Source: G963668605 sp963668605
Lineage (GTDB): Bacteria; Acidobacteriota; Terriglobia; Bryobacterales; Bryobacteraceae
Reading direction: 5' to 3'
NCBI GenBank assembly: GCA_963668605.1
Contig: OY764903.1
Location: 4,030,001-4,094,000 of the forward strand
DNA: 64,000 nt
Below, one piece after another: positions 16,278-24,995 of this stretch. The stretch's first letter is position 1. Each line of letters opens with the position of its first letter. The notes under the pieces were generated by a model that worked only from the letters and a program-made list of their open reading frames with translations, had not been told where the DNA came from and ran no database searches. The position numbers and the translations under genes were made by a program.

Positions 16278-19200
16278 TCAAAACAGGAACCGCAGCGCCA
16301 GTTGCATGATGCGCGCCGGGCGAGCTCCGGTGAGTTCACCGAAGCGGGCGTTGACCTGTTCGCCGGTGGCCGGGTCGAAGCGCGCGTTGGTATCCAGCCC
16401 GCTGAATTGGGTGTGATTGAACGTGTTGTACGTTTCGCAGCGGATCTGGAAGCGCATGCGCTCATTGACCGGGATCGTCTTGAACAGGTGCATATCCCAG
16501 TTATTCATCCCCGGTCCACGGATGACGGTCCGGGCTGCGTTGCCGAAGGTTCCTACAGCGGGCATGCGGAAGGCCTTCGTATTGAAGTATTCGTCGAACG
16601 TTCGCTCGCCCTTGGGGATGATGGGGTTGCTCAGTACCTGGATGCGCGCTCCCTGAGTGGGTGTGCCGGTGACATCCACGGCCGTCGTTGTGCCGTAACC
16701 GACCGACATCGGATTGCCGCTGACAAAGCTGGCCATGCCGGAGAGTTGCCAGTGATTGATCACTCGATCTATCGCCTTGTTGCTGATCCTTAGTTTGGGG
16801 AGTTCCCAGAGCCAGTTGAGCTTGAATATGTGCGTGCGGTCGAAGTCGGACAGGCCGTAGTTCCAGACACGAACCGGCAGGAGGGCACTGACCGTGCTCT
16901 GGTCCCCTGAGTTGTAGTCCATCGACTTGGACCAGGTCCACGCGGCGCCGAACTGGAATCCGTTTGCGAACCGGCGGTTGGCTGTTACCTGGAGGGAATG
17001 GTAGTTGGAGGAGGCGCCCCACTCCCGATAGATCAGATCGTTGTAGCCCGTGTACGGCACGAGGAACGGCTTTGCATAAGCCTTCTTGGTGGTTGGGTCG
17101 ATGTTGTTCGTTTGGAAATTGGCGCCCAACGGGATGGGATTCAGGTCGCGCTGCCACATCAGGTGACGCCCGCCGCTGCCAACGTAGCCGGCCTCCACGA
17201 CGGTTCCGAAGCCGATGTCCTTCTGCACGGTCAGGCTCCAGTTATAGACAGTGGGGATCTTGCCAATCATATCGACGCCTTGCACGTTCTGAGTGGAAGA
17301 CAGGCCCGCAGCGCTCAGGAAGGTGTCGAGCGTGCCATAGGTCACCTCCGGGTTGCTCACGATGGGCGGCAGGAATGCGTGTGCCAGGATCTGGGAATCG
17401 AGATTCTGGCGGTTGTAGAACATACCGAAGCCGCCGCGCACTGCCGTCTTGCCATTGCCCGTCACATCCCAGGCAAAGCCGAGACGCGGTGCATACTGCA
17501 CGCCGCGGTTTTGTACCAGACCGCGCGGCAGAGAGTTGTCGGTCAATGGAGACACCATGCCGTTGGAGGGGTTCCCCGCGCCAGGCGCAACATAGCCGAT
17601 GGCGGTCGCCGGGTAAATCGCGCCGGTGACCGGATCGACGCCGACTCGCGCGCCGGCTACCATCTTTGGCTGGATCAACTTCACGGCCTGGGCTGGATTC
17701 CAAGCGCTGGGCAGGAAGCCAGAGATGCGGTTCTGGTCTTCCCAGATCGGCGCCACCAGCATGAATCGGATGCCGTAGTCCAGGGTGAGGCGCCGGGTCA
17801 CTTTCCACGTATCCTGTGCGAACCACTCGATGTTGCTGAGACGCCATTCGGCGAATGGACGCTTGGTGGTCTCGGTGTACGAGCGGAAGATGCCGAGCAC
17901 AGTGTTCGAGTACGCGTAGTTCGTGTCGAGCGGGTTGTTCGTGTCCCGTCCGAAATCGAACTTGCCGAAGGGAATAATTGTGTTATCGGACGCGCCGCGG
18001 AAATAGAAGTCGTAGTAGAAGCCCGCCTTGAAAATGTGCGAGTTGCGAATCTTGGTGATGTTGTCGTTGATGGTGAAGGTTTTGTGCGTGGTGTTGAGGG
18101 GGAAACGCCCGTCGTAGGCGATGGTAGCCGGAGAAGTGATGCCGGTGAAAACCGCTCCAGGAAGCATCTTGAGCGGATTGGCCTCCGGGTTGAATTGGCC
18201 AACATTGAAGCCAACCTTGTCGCGCTGCAGTTGGGCGACGCCTTCGCTGAGGATTTCGCCTTCCGGCCGGTCGGTGTAACCCACATTCAGCTCATTGATG
18301 AGAGTTGGGGAGAAGATCCGCTTATAGCTGCCGACGAAGCCCTTGCCATCGAACACCCTCTTGTTGTTCAAGACGGGCCAAGACATGCTGTTGCCGACGA
18401 ACGGACCCTGCTGGGAGTCCTTGTGCGCGGAGTAGTTGAACGTGATGAGGTTGTTGGAATTCAGGTTGAAGTCGAGCTTCAGCGTCGTTGTTCCCTTGGG
18501 CTCATTGTTTTCGCCCTGGTAGATGTAATTGTACCGGCCCGCGGAGATGTTGCGGTCGAGGAAGTTGGGCGATGGGAACACCCCCAGCAGCGCGGTTCCG
18601 TTGGCATTGAGGCGGTTCTTCGGGATGACATTGCCGGGGAAGGCCGCCCCTGTAGAGGGGTCTTTAATGACGATCAATTTGTTGTTCAGATCCTGCGACT
18701 GTGAGAAGTCGCCGGCCACCTCGGCATCGGTCGGCACGGTGATCCGCTGCAGCGCGGTGCCGGACTTTAGCGGCCAGAACTCCTGATTCCAAAAAAAGAA
18801 GATCCTGTTCTTCCCGGTGTTGAACTTGCCCGGGATGTACACGGGGCCGCCGATGTTGTAGCTGTACGTGTTGTAGCGATAGCGGGGCTTGGCTGCGCCC
18901 ACCTGGTTGTTGAAGAAGTTATTGGAGTTGAACTGCTCGTGGCGCTTATAGTAAGAACCGCCGCCGTGAAAATCACGCGTGCCCGACTTCGAAACGAGTT
19001 GCACGTTCGCTCCGGACATGCGGCCATACTCCGCCTGGAAATTGGACAGCAGCACCTTCACTTCGGCTACCGAATCCTGGCTGATCATGAGCACCGAGTT
19101 GTTGTTGTTTCCGATGGCGTTGATCGCCATGCCGTCGTAATTCACGCTGGTAGTGTTCTGTCTGTTGCCGTTGACGTTCACATTCCAGCCGCGGGCAATC

Positions 19201-19712
19201 ACGTCATTGTTGGAATTGTTCACCACACCCGGCAGCAACTGAAGAAGTTCCATCACGTTTCTGCCCTTGATGGCGATTTGATCCACCTGCGCACTGGAGA
19301 TGGTGCCCGCTCTCTCAGCGCTGGCCGTCTGGACTACCGCTCCCTGCGCCTTCACTTCGATGGATTCCGCTACGGCGCCCACCTCAAGCCGCAGCCTCCC
19401 GAGCGCCAGACGCTCGGCCGCATTCAACTGGATACCGGTCTGATGGAGCGTCTTAAAACCCGGCATCTCAATCCGCAGAGTGTAGTCGCCGGGCTGCAGC
19501 GTGCCGAAGACAAAGTCGCCGCGAGTGTCGGATTCCACCGTTCGCAATGCGCCGGTCGCGGCTTGAGTCAATGTGAGTTTCGCGGCAGCTACCGCCAAGT
19601 CCCCCGGGTCGGCCACCGAACCCACAATCGAGCCAGCGATGCTCTGTCCGTACACGCTACTGCATGCCATGCTCAGCACGGCCAGTAAACGAATCCAGAA
19701 ATTCCGTTTCAT
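16278..19712 (-). CDS. Oar-like TonB-dependent outer-membrane receptor
   Basis: A 1144-residue protein. A signal peptide ends near SSVYGQ (residue 23), followed by a carboxypeptidase-regulatory-like beta-sandwich (about 25-105), a plug-like region (VDQIAIKGRNVMELLQLLPGV near 150, then YGRMSGANVQLVSKSGT) and a long beta-barrel ending in the aromatic ALRFLF. This architecture is typical of the expanded Acidobacteria receptor family thought to import oligosaccharides. A GGGAGAG site precedes the ATG. It is 17 bp after the sulfatase gene, so the two probably form an operon for a sulfated glycan; the ligand is not known. Confidence 0.9.
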   Translation of the reverse strand: MKRNFWIRLLAVLSMACSSVYGQSIAGSIVGSVADPGDLAVAAAKLTLTQAATGALRTVESDTRGDFVFGTLQPGDYTLRIEMPGFKTLHQTGIQLNAAERLALGRLRLEVGAVAESIEVKAQGAVVQTASAERAGTISSAQVDQIAIKGRNVMELLQLLPGVVNNSNNDVIARGWNVNVNGNRQNTTSVNYDGMAINAIGNNNNSVLMISQDSVAEVKVLLSNFQAEYGRMSGANVQLVSKSGTRDFHGGGSYYKRHEQFNSNNFFNNQVGAAKPRYRYNTYSYNIGGPVYIPGKFNTGKNRIFFFWNQEFWPLKSGTALQRITVPTDAEVAGDFSQSQDLNNKLIVIKDPSTGAAFPGNVIPKNRLNANGTALLGVFPSPNFLDRNISAGRYNYIYQGENNEPKGTTTLKLDFNLNSNNLITFNYSAHKDSQQGPFVGNSMSWPVLNNKRVFDGKGFVGSYKRIFSPTLINELNVGYTDRPEGEILSEGVAQLQRDKVGFNVGQFNPEANPLKMLPGAVFTGITSPATIAYDGRFPLNTTHKTFTINDNITKIRNSHIFKAGFYYDFYFRGASDNTIIPFGKFDFGRDTNNPLDTNYAYSNTVLGIFRSYTETTKRPFAEWRLSNIEWFAQDTWKVTRRLTLDYGIRFMLVAPIWEDQNRISGFLPSAWNPAQAVKLIQPKMVAGARVGVDPVTGAIYPATAIGYVAPGAGNPSNGMVSPLTDNSLPRGLVQNRGVQYAPRLGFAWDVTGNGKTAVRGGFGMFYNRQNLDSQILAHAFLPPIVSNPEVTYGTLDTFLSAAGLSSTQNVQGVDMIGKIPTVYNWSLTVQKDIGFGTVVEAGYVGSGGRHLMWQRDLNPIPLGANFQTNNIDPTTKKAYAKPFLVPYTGYNDLIYREWGASSNYHSLQVTANRRFANGFQFGAAWTWSKSMDYNSGDQSTVSALLPVRVWNYGLSDFDRTHIFKLNWLWELPKLRISNKAIDRVINHWQLSGMASFVSGNPMSVGYGTTTAVDVTGTPTQGARIQVLSNPIIPKGERTFDEYFNTKAFRMPAVGTFGNAARTVIRGPGMNNWDMHLFKTIPVNERMRFQIRCETYNTFNHTQFSGLDTNARFDPATGEQVNARFGELTGARPARIMQLALRFLF

Positions 19713-19729
19713 ACTAACTAATCTCTCCC

Positions 19730-21214
19730 TTATTCCGATTTGCCCCGTTTTGAATCAGCCGCGGGTTTCAATCCCCAGTCCGGCTTGTCGAGGTCTACAG
19801 CATCGTCGGTCTTCTTCATCCAGGACTTCATTAACGCCGTCAGTTCACGGATCCGGGTTTCCTGTCCAGGCTCGGCGGCCACGTTCCTCGTCTCCGCCGG
19901 ATCGTTGCGGAGATCGAAAAGCTGAGTGCGCTTCCGGCCATCAACATTGTATAAGATTAGCTTCCATCTGTCCGTCTTCACCGCCCTCTAAAAATCACGG
20001 TAGGCGAAGAACATCGAGTCGCGGACCTTTTCCGCCTGGCCGCGGAGCAGGGGCGCAAGGCTGGAGCCTTCCACTGTTTTCGGAGTTTTCGTACCGGTGA
20101 GATCGCACAGTGTGGGGAAGATATCGTAGAGGTAACACATGGCGCCGCTTCGCCGGCCCTTCGGTAATCCCGCGCCGCCGATCACGAGCGGAACGCGCAC
20201 GCTGTGCTCATACGTGTTCTGCTTGCCGAGCAGACCATGCTGCCCGAGCGCCAGCCCATTGTCGCCGGCAAACACCACGATCGTGTTCTCCGTCTGGCCC
20301 GTTTGCTCAAGCGCCTCGAGTACCCGCCCCATTTGCGCGTCCACGTGCGTGATCATCGCGTAGTAGGCGGCGATGTGCTCGCGAATGACTTCCGGCGCGC
20401 GCGGCCACGGCGCGAGTTGCTCGTCCCTCGTCCGTAGGTCACCGTTGTCGAAAGGGTGCTCAGGCAGGAAGTTCGGCGGCAGTTTGATCTTTGCCGGAGC
20501 GTACAGCGCGGCGTACTCTTTCGGCGCCATTCTCGGGTCGTGCGGCGCGGTGTAAGCGACGTATGCCAGCCAGGGTTTGTCCTTTGGCGCCTTGCCGAGG
20601 AATTTGACCGCCGAGTCACTGAATAGCTCGCTAGAGAATTTCGCTCCCTTGTAGCGTTTGCTCTTCGGGTATTCGCCGGTAGGGTCGAAGTCCGTCACCG
20701 GGACTGCCAAATGGTTGGCCATGCCGCCGAAGAAAATGTTCTCGCCCGCGGAGAAACAGCGGACGAAGGTCTTTTCCCCGTTATGCCATTTGCCGGTTGC
20801 GAACGTCTCATAGCCCTGCTGCCGCAGCAACTCCGGAAACATGATGTACGGCGGACGCTCTTCCGGTCGCACTCGTTCCGGCCGGACGATGCTCCGGTCG
20901 ACATGGAACAGTGTTTGGCCGGTCATCAGCATGGCCCGGCTCGGAACGCAGACTCCCCCGATGCTCCCGCCCATGATGCCAGCGCGGGTGAACGCCGTCC
21001 CGTTGCGGACCAACCGGTCCATGGTCGGCGTCTGCACCTCCGGGTTGTTGATTGCGTTCAGCGTGGAGAAGCGTTGATCGTCGGTGAGCAGAAAAAGGAT
21101 ATTCGGCCGCGCCGCGCCGCTCGCCTGTAGATTGGTGAGAGCCGCTGTGAGGGAGCCTCCAGTTATCCGTTGTAGCCACTGCCTTCTGTCGAGACTATTG
21201 ATACTGTTGATCAC
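19730..21214 (-). pseudogene. Sulfatase split by an in-frame amber codon
   Basis: The GTG start at 21214 follows a GGGAGAAG site and gives a Tat-like N-terminus (SLDRRQWLQRITGG). Metal-binding DD is at 45-46 and the formylglycine motif CVPSR begins at C89, so the enzyme family is the type I sulfatases, which hydrolyse sulfate esters. A TAG codon at 19990-19988 (codon 409) interrupts the frame at AYRDF-stop-RAVKTDRWKL. The remaining 85 codons continue in the same frame to 19730 and match the family C-terminus, where glutamine (CAG) is the likely original codon. The truncated product may be partly folded; it could also be a sequencing error or a read-through site. Confidence 0.85.
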
Positions 21215-21332
21215 CAGACTTCTCCCACGCCAGATCGAGATGATCTGCCCTGAACTCAATCTAGTCATCGTTAAAGCTTCAACGCAATGTGATATCCTCG
21301 AAATTCCTCGGGTGTATCATGTTTGTAACCAA

Positions 21333-22652
21333 GTGAATGGCAAAGTTCACAGCGGCTTCCCGGCAAACTGGGAGCCAACTCTAGCTTTGGCACGGGACGA
21401 ACGCTATCAGCTTGTCCTGCGCATCAACGCCAGCCGTGCATTTTCCAAAGCCGCCCGGTTGCGGGACTTACTTCATTTCGTTGCCGTACACACGCTCGAC
21501 GGCGGCCATGAGGACATCGCGGAACTGACGATCGGGCGTCGCCTCTTCAGTCGCGGCGAAGACTACATCCCGTCGGAAGACAGCATTGTCCGGGGCGCCG
21601 TCCGTCAACTGCGGCTAAAGCTAAAGGAGTACTTCGAAACCGAGGGAATCGACGAACCTTGGCGGATCGAGATCCCCAGAGGCGGTTTTGCACCGTTGTT
21701 CACGAGAGCGGAGGAAGCGGCGCCCGTCGTCCAGCACGTTATCCCGGCGGCTGTTCCGGCGGACGTTCCTGCGTCCCCGCTCCGGCGATCGTGGTGGCTG
21801 ATCCTCTTCGCCACGGCGAATCTGCTCTTCCTGGCTGGGAACGTCTGGATGGCCCGGCGCCAGGTGGTGCCAGACGCTCCGCGCGTGTCCTCGGTCGTCA
21901 GTACCGTCTTCTCGACGGCGCGAGGAACCGTGAATGTCGTGGTCTCCGACTTTTCGGTCGTACTGCTGAAGAATCTCTTTAGCCGTCCGGATTACTCACT
22001 CAATGATTACTCCGCGTGGAACTACAGCCAAATAGCCCCCTCCAAAGGCACTGTGCCCGAGATTGCCCGTATTGCTGAAACGCTGCGAACGCATCGGATC
22101 ACGCGTTTCGGCGATCTGATCATCGCAGCCGGTATTCTTCGGGCGGCGGGTCCGGCGACGCATGTCGTCATACGGCACGCCCGCGATCTCAGCGCTCGTG
22201 AATTCCTGGAAGGCGATGCCATCCTTCTGGGAAATGCCAACTCCACACCGTGGGTGGGCCTTTTCGAGGAGCGTCTCAATTTTCCTCATGTGCGCAAAGA
22301 TGCTGTTGGTTTCGCAAACCGCTCGCCACGCGCCGGCGAGCCAACCGAGTTCACGGTTCGCGACGCCGGGCAGGAGCACGGTTTGGGTTACGGCCGGCTG
22401 GCCTTAGTTCCCAACCTCTCCGGGAAAGGGTCGGTGCTGCTCATCAGCGGACTTAACATGGTGACGATGGAGTCGGCTGGTGATTTCGCTCTGAACCCAA
22501 TCCACACGCCGGAACTGCTGAATGCCCTTGGCGCGCCATCACTCGACAAGATCCCTTACTTCGAGCTGGTTCTCGAGACGCAGGCCGTCGATAACGCCCC
22601 GAGCAAGGCTCGGATCCTTGCCGCGCGCCGGCTTGGCCCCCGCACACGGTGA
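21333..22652 (+). CDS. ToxR/CadC-like membrane-bound regulator with winged helix and periplasmic domain
   Basis: About 439 residues. The N-terminal cytoplasmic part has the pattern LRDLLHFVAVHTL.. TIGRRLFSR.. PSEDSIVRGAVRQLRLKLKEYF.. IEIPRGGFAPLF, which matches the OmpR-type winged-helix domains widespread in Acidobacteria. One transmembrane helix follows at about 152-173 (WWLILFATANLLFLAGNVW), then a roughly 260-residue exported domain that I do not recognise (contains EGDAILLGNANSTPWVGLFE). The start is uncertain: GTG at 21333 is the shortest choice, and the frame is open upstream across the sulfatase start. Divergence from the sulfatase/receptor operon suggests it regulates that operon. 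Confidence 0.65.
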   Translation: MNGKVHSGFPANWEPTLALARDERYQLVLRINASRAFSKAARLRDLLHFVAVHTLDGGHEDIAELTIGRRLFSRGEDYIPSEDSIVRGAVRQLRLKLKEYFETEGIDEPWRIEIPRGGFAPLFTRAEEAAPVVQHVIPAAVPADVPASPLRRSWWLILFATANLLFLAGNVWMARRQVVPDAPRVSSVVSTVFSTARGTVNVVVSDFSVVLLKNLFSRPDYSLNDYSAWNYSQIAPSKGTVPEIARIAETLRTHRITRFGDLIIAAGILRAAGPATHVVIRHARDLSAREFLEGDAILLGNANSTPWVGLFEERLNFPHVRKDAVGFANRSPRAGEPTEFTVRDAGQEHGLGYGRLALVPNLSGKGSVLLISGLNMVTMESAGDFALNPIHTPELLNALGAPSLDKIPYFELVLETQAVDNAPSKARILAARRLGPRTR

Positions 22653-22863
22653 GTACGCGGGCGCCGCACCGCTCCATGTGTTAATAGCCCGGCGGACAAT
22701 TCCCCGCCAAGCACCCTGGAGTTTCCGCTCAAGTAGCCTAAAATAGTGCTTTTGAGGGCCTTAGTACCTTCGGTTTGCACGGCGAGTGCGAAAGTACCAA
22801 CAATTTTGGTAGATCCGGCCTATTTGGGATTCACCTTCCGGACGATAGAATCAGTGCGACGCC

Positions 22864-24798
22864 ATGGGATTTGGATCACTGGAAATACAAATATTCGTCA
22901 GCTTGGCCGTGATTCTCGGCACTGCGCTAATCGCCTTGATCGTTGACTACCTCAAGGGAAACAACGAGAATCTGCGGGAGCACAACATAGAGTTGCGCGT
23001 CCGCGAACAGGAGCGTGTACGAACGCCCGCGCCATCGGCGGCCCGGCGGCGCATACGCGTGGTGGAGGCGCGCGAACAGTCAAAGATCACCAAGGCCGGC
23101 GTGATCTCGAATGTCGAAACCGTGGCGCCCGCTGCCGTAGCAGCCGGGGCCGTCGCGGTGGCGCCAGCAGTGATGGAGACAGTGAAGGCGCATGCGGAAA
23201 CCGAGATGGGCGACATCCTCTCGCAGGTGATCGCCGTGACACCTCCGGCGCAGAAGCGCGCTGAGTCGCCGGCTCAACCCGGCGTGCAGGCCGTATTTGC
23301 AGCCGAGCCTGAACTGGTCCCGCAGGCAGCCATCCCTGAAGCCCTGCCAATAGTTGCTATTGAATCCGGCCATATTGAGCCCGCCGCCACTCCCGCAGTC
23401 GAAGAGTCCGAGAATGCCGGCGAGCCTGTGCTTGAAGTTGCCGAAGTGCGGAAGGCCGAGCTTAGCCCCGTCCTGGCCGCGGCCGAAATCGAAGCTCCGG
23501 CGGTCGAACCTGAACTCAAGCGTGTCGAAGAGCATGAATCTGAGATCCGTTCGGTTCCGATGGACGCCGCAATCGAAGCGCCTCACGCTGAACCGGTTCT
23601 AGAAGCCGCGGTGGAGTTGCCGACTCCCGCAGCCGTTTCCTCGAACATCATATTCATCACACCGGTTGGAGAACCAGTCGAAGCGCCGGCGCGTTTCCGG
23701 TCACTCGACTTTGACGCATTCACAGAGGATCTCGAAGCCGCGGTGGTGGAGCCGGAAATCACGCCCGTGGCAATCGAACCGGCCGCTGCTGTCGAAACCG
23801 AGCCGGAAACAGTGCAGGCCCAAGAGGCTGAGCAGGATTTGTGGCCAGCCCCACTCCCCGCAGTGTTTGAAGCAAGCGCGCCCGCGCTCCCGGACAGCAT
23901 CGCAGATACGCTGCCTGCGAATCACTGGTCCAGGCAGTCCTTTGACCTGCCGCTGACGGACGAGTGGCCGGCGCAGGTTCTCGAAGACGAGGAACCGAAC
24001 CTCGATACGATCATCCCGGCACCTGAATCGATCGCGAAACCTCCAGCCGCGGAACCAGCGGCGCCGTTTAGGGACAGCGAACGCTCCTTCGCTTGGCCGA
24101 TGCCAGCCGCTGAAGTGATCGAGCCGGTCGCCGCCGAGTTGCCTGTTTGGGAGGCGCCCGCTGCCAAAGCATTGGCCGAGCAAGTGGAAGCGCCTGCTGC
24201 CAAGGCATGGCCCGAGCAAGTGGAAGCGCCTGCTGCCAAAGCATGGCCCGAGTACGCGGAAGCCCCCGAACTGAAACCGCAATTGGTGGCAGCCACCGAG
24301 CCATCCATCCGTAAACTCGAGATTCCGGTAGGAATGCAGACGAGCGAGGTCCTCGGCGGACTACTCGCCACTCCCGGAGTATTAAGCGGGGTGGTTGTGG
24401 CTGTCGGCATTAACGACTACAAGCAGTTGCAGAGCACTCACAGCAAGACGGCTTTTGAGGACCTGATGCGTTCGGTCGAGAACCTGGTTGGCTCGATGAC
24501 GGGCAACAGAGGCTTCGCAACGCGGCGGAACGATGATGAATATCTGCTGATCTTCCCGCACGATTCCGGTCCGGCCGCACAACGTTTGCTGACGCAGATT
24601 TCAGAGCGGCTCTGGGACTTCCAGTTGCGCTCGCTAGGCTCGTTCTCGATCCTGTTTAGCTGGGGCGCTGTGGAGGTTGTCTCCGAGCAGCTCAGCGAAG
24701 CCATAGCGGCGGCGAATGAGCAGATGTACCAGACCAAGCGCACCCGCATGGGAGCGTTGGATGCCCAGGGTTCCCGCCGGCGCGCCGTCAATCACTGA
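22864..24798 (+). CDS. Membrane-anchored protein with long Ala/Pro/Glu linker and degenerate GGDEF domain
   Basis: A 644-residue protein. Residues 10-29 form an N-terminal transmembrane helix, a basic coiled segment follows to about 75, then about 400 residues of low-complexity Ala, Pro, Glu and Val. Residues about 485-625 resemble a GGDEF fold (GVVVAVGINDYKQL, then FATRRNDDEYLLIF, then EAIAAANEQMYQTKR), but the signature is NDDEY instead of GGDEF, so diguanylate cyclase activity is unlikely. Three 36-bp tandem repeats lie in the linker. A scaffold or effector-binding role is inferred. No neighbour is clearly co-transcribed. Confidence 0.65.
   Translation: MGFGSLEIQIFVSLAVILGTALIALIVDYLKGNNENLREHNIELRVREQERVRTPAPSAARRRIRVVEAREQSKITKAGVISNVETVAPAAVAAGAVAVAPAVMETVKAHAETEMGDILSQVIAVTPPAQKRAESPAQPGVQAVFAAEPELVPQAAIPEALPIVAIESGHIEPAATPAVEESENAGEPVLEVAEVRKAELSPVLAAAEIEAPAVEPELKRVEEHESEIRSVPMDAAIEAPHAEPVLEAAVELPTPAAVSSNIIFITPVGEPVEAPARFRSLDFDAFTEDLEAAVVEPEITPVAIEPAAAVETEPETVQAQEAEQDLWPAPLPAVFEASAPALPDSIADTLPANHWSRQSFDLPLTDEWPAQVLEDEEPNLDTIIPAPESIAKPPAAEPAAPFRDSERSFAWPMPAAEVIEPVAAELPVWEAPAAKALAEQVEAPAAKAWPEQVEAPAAKAWPEYAEAPELKPQLVAATEPSIRKLEIPVGMQTSEVLGGLLATPGVLSGVVVAVGINDYKQLQSTHSKTAFEDLMRSVENLVGSMTGNRGFATRRNDDEYLLIFPHDSGPAAQRLLTQISERLWDFQLRSLGSFSILFSWGAVEVVSEQLSEAIAAANEQMYQTKRTRMGALDAQGSRRRAVNH
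24151..24258 (+). repeat. Three tandem 36-bp repeats within the linker coding region
   Basis: Units start at 24151, 24187 and 24223 and encode near-identical 12-residue blocks (EAPAAKAWPEQV and variants). The nearly identical DNA indicates recent expansion. Confidence 0.85.
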
Positions 24799-24939
24799 GT
24801 ACACCGTTCACAAGTTCGCCCACGTCTTGGTAGCGACACTGCGTTCCAGCTACCGGTTCCCGAAGCGGTCGAGGCGTAGATTCGTCATCGTGAGGCGGTT
24901 GAGCGCCCATATGGGAATATGTGCGGTCCGCTTAGACAC

Positions 24940-24977
24940 AAAAAAAGCGCCGGTCCGCCCATCGGGCAAACCGGCGC
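24940..24977 (-). terminator. Rho-independent terminator after the EF-G paralogue
   Basis: On the minus strand a 14-bp GC-rich stem (arms 24964-24977 and 24947-24960, three-base loop) is followed by seven T residues (24946-24940). It lies 19 bp past the stop codon. Confidence 0.88.
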
Positions 24978-24995
24978 CTGGAGATCCAAAAACTA

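Noticed and set aside
16998..18704. 568-codon open frame on plus strand
   Set aside because: It lies opposite the Oar-like receptor gene, has no recognisable domains or ribosome site, and its composition is that of an antisense shadow in GC-rich DNA.
22653..22863. Possible c-di-GMP riboswitch upstream of the degenerate GGDEF gene
   Set aside because: Short GC-containing blocks are present, but the conserved GEMM core and paired helices could not be found.
24151..24258. Possible CRISPR-like short repeats
   Set aside because: The 36-bp units are directly adjacent without spacers and are in frame inside a coding region.
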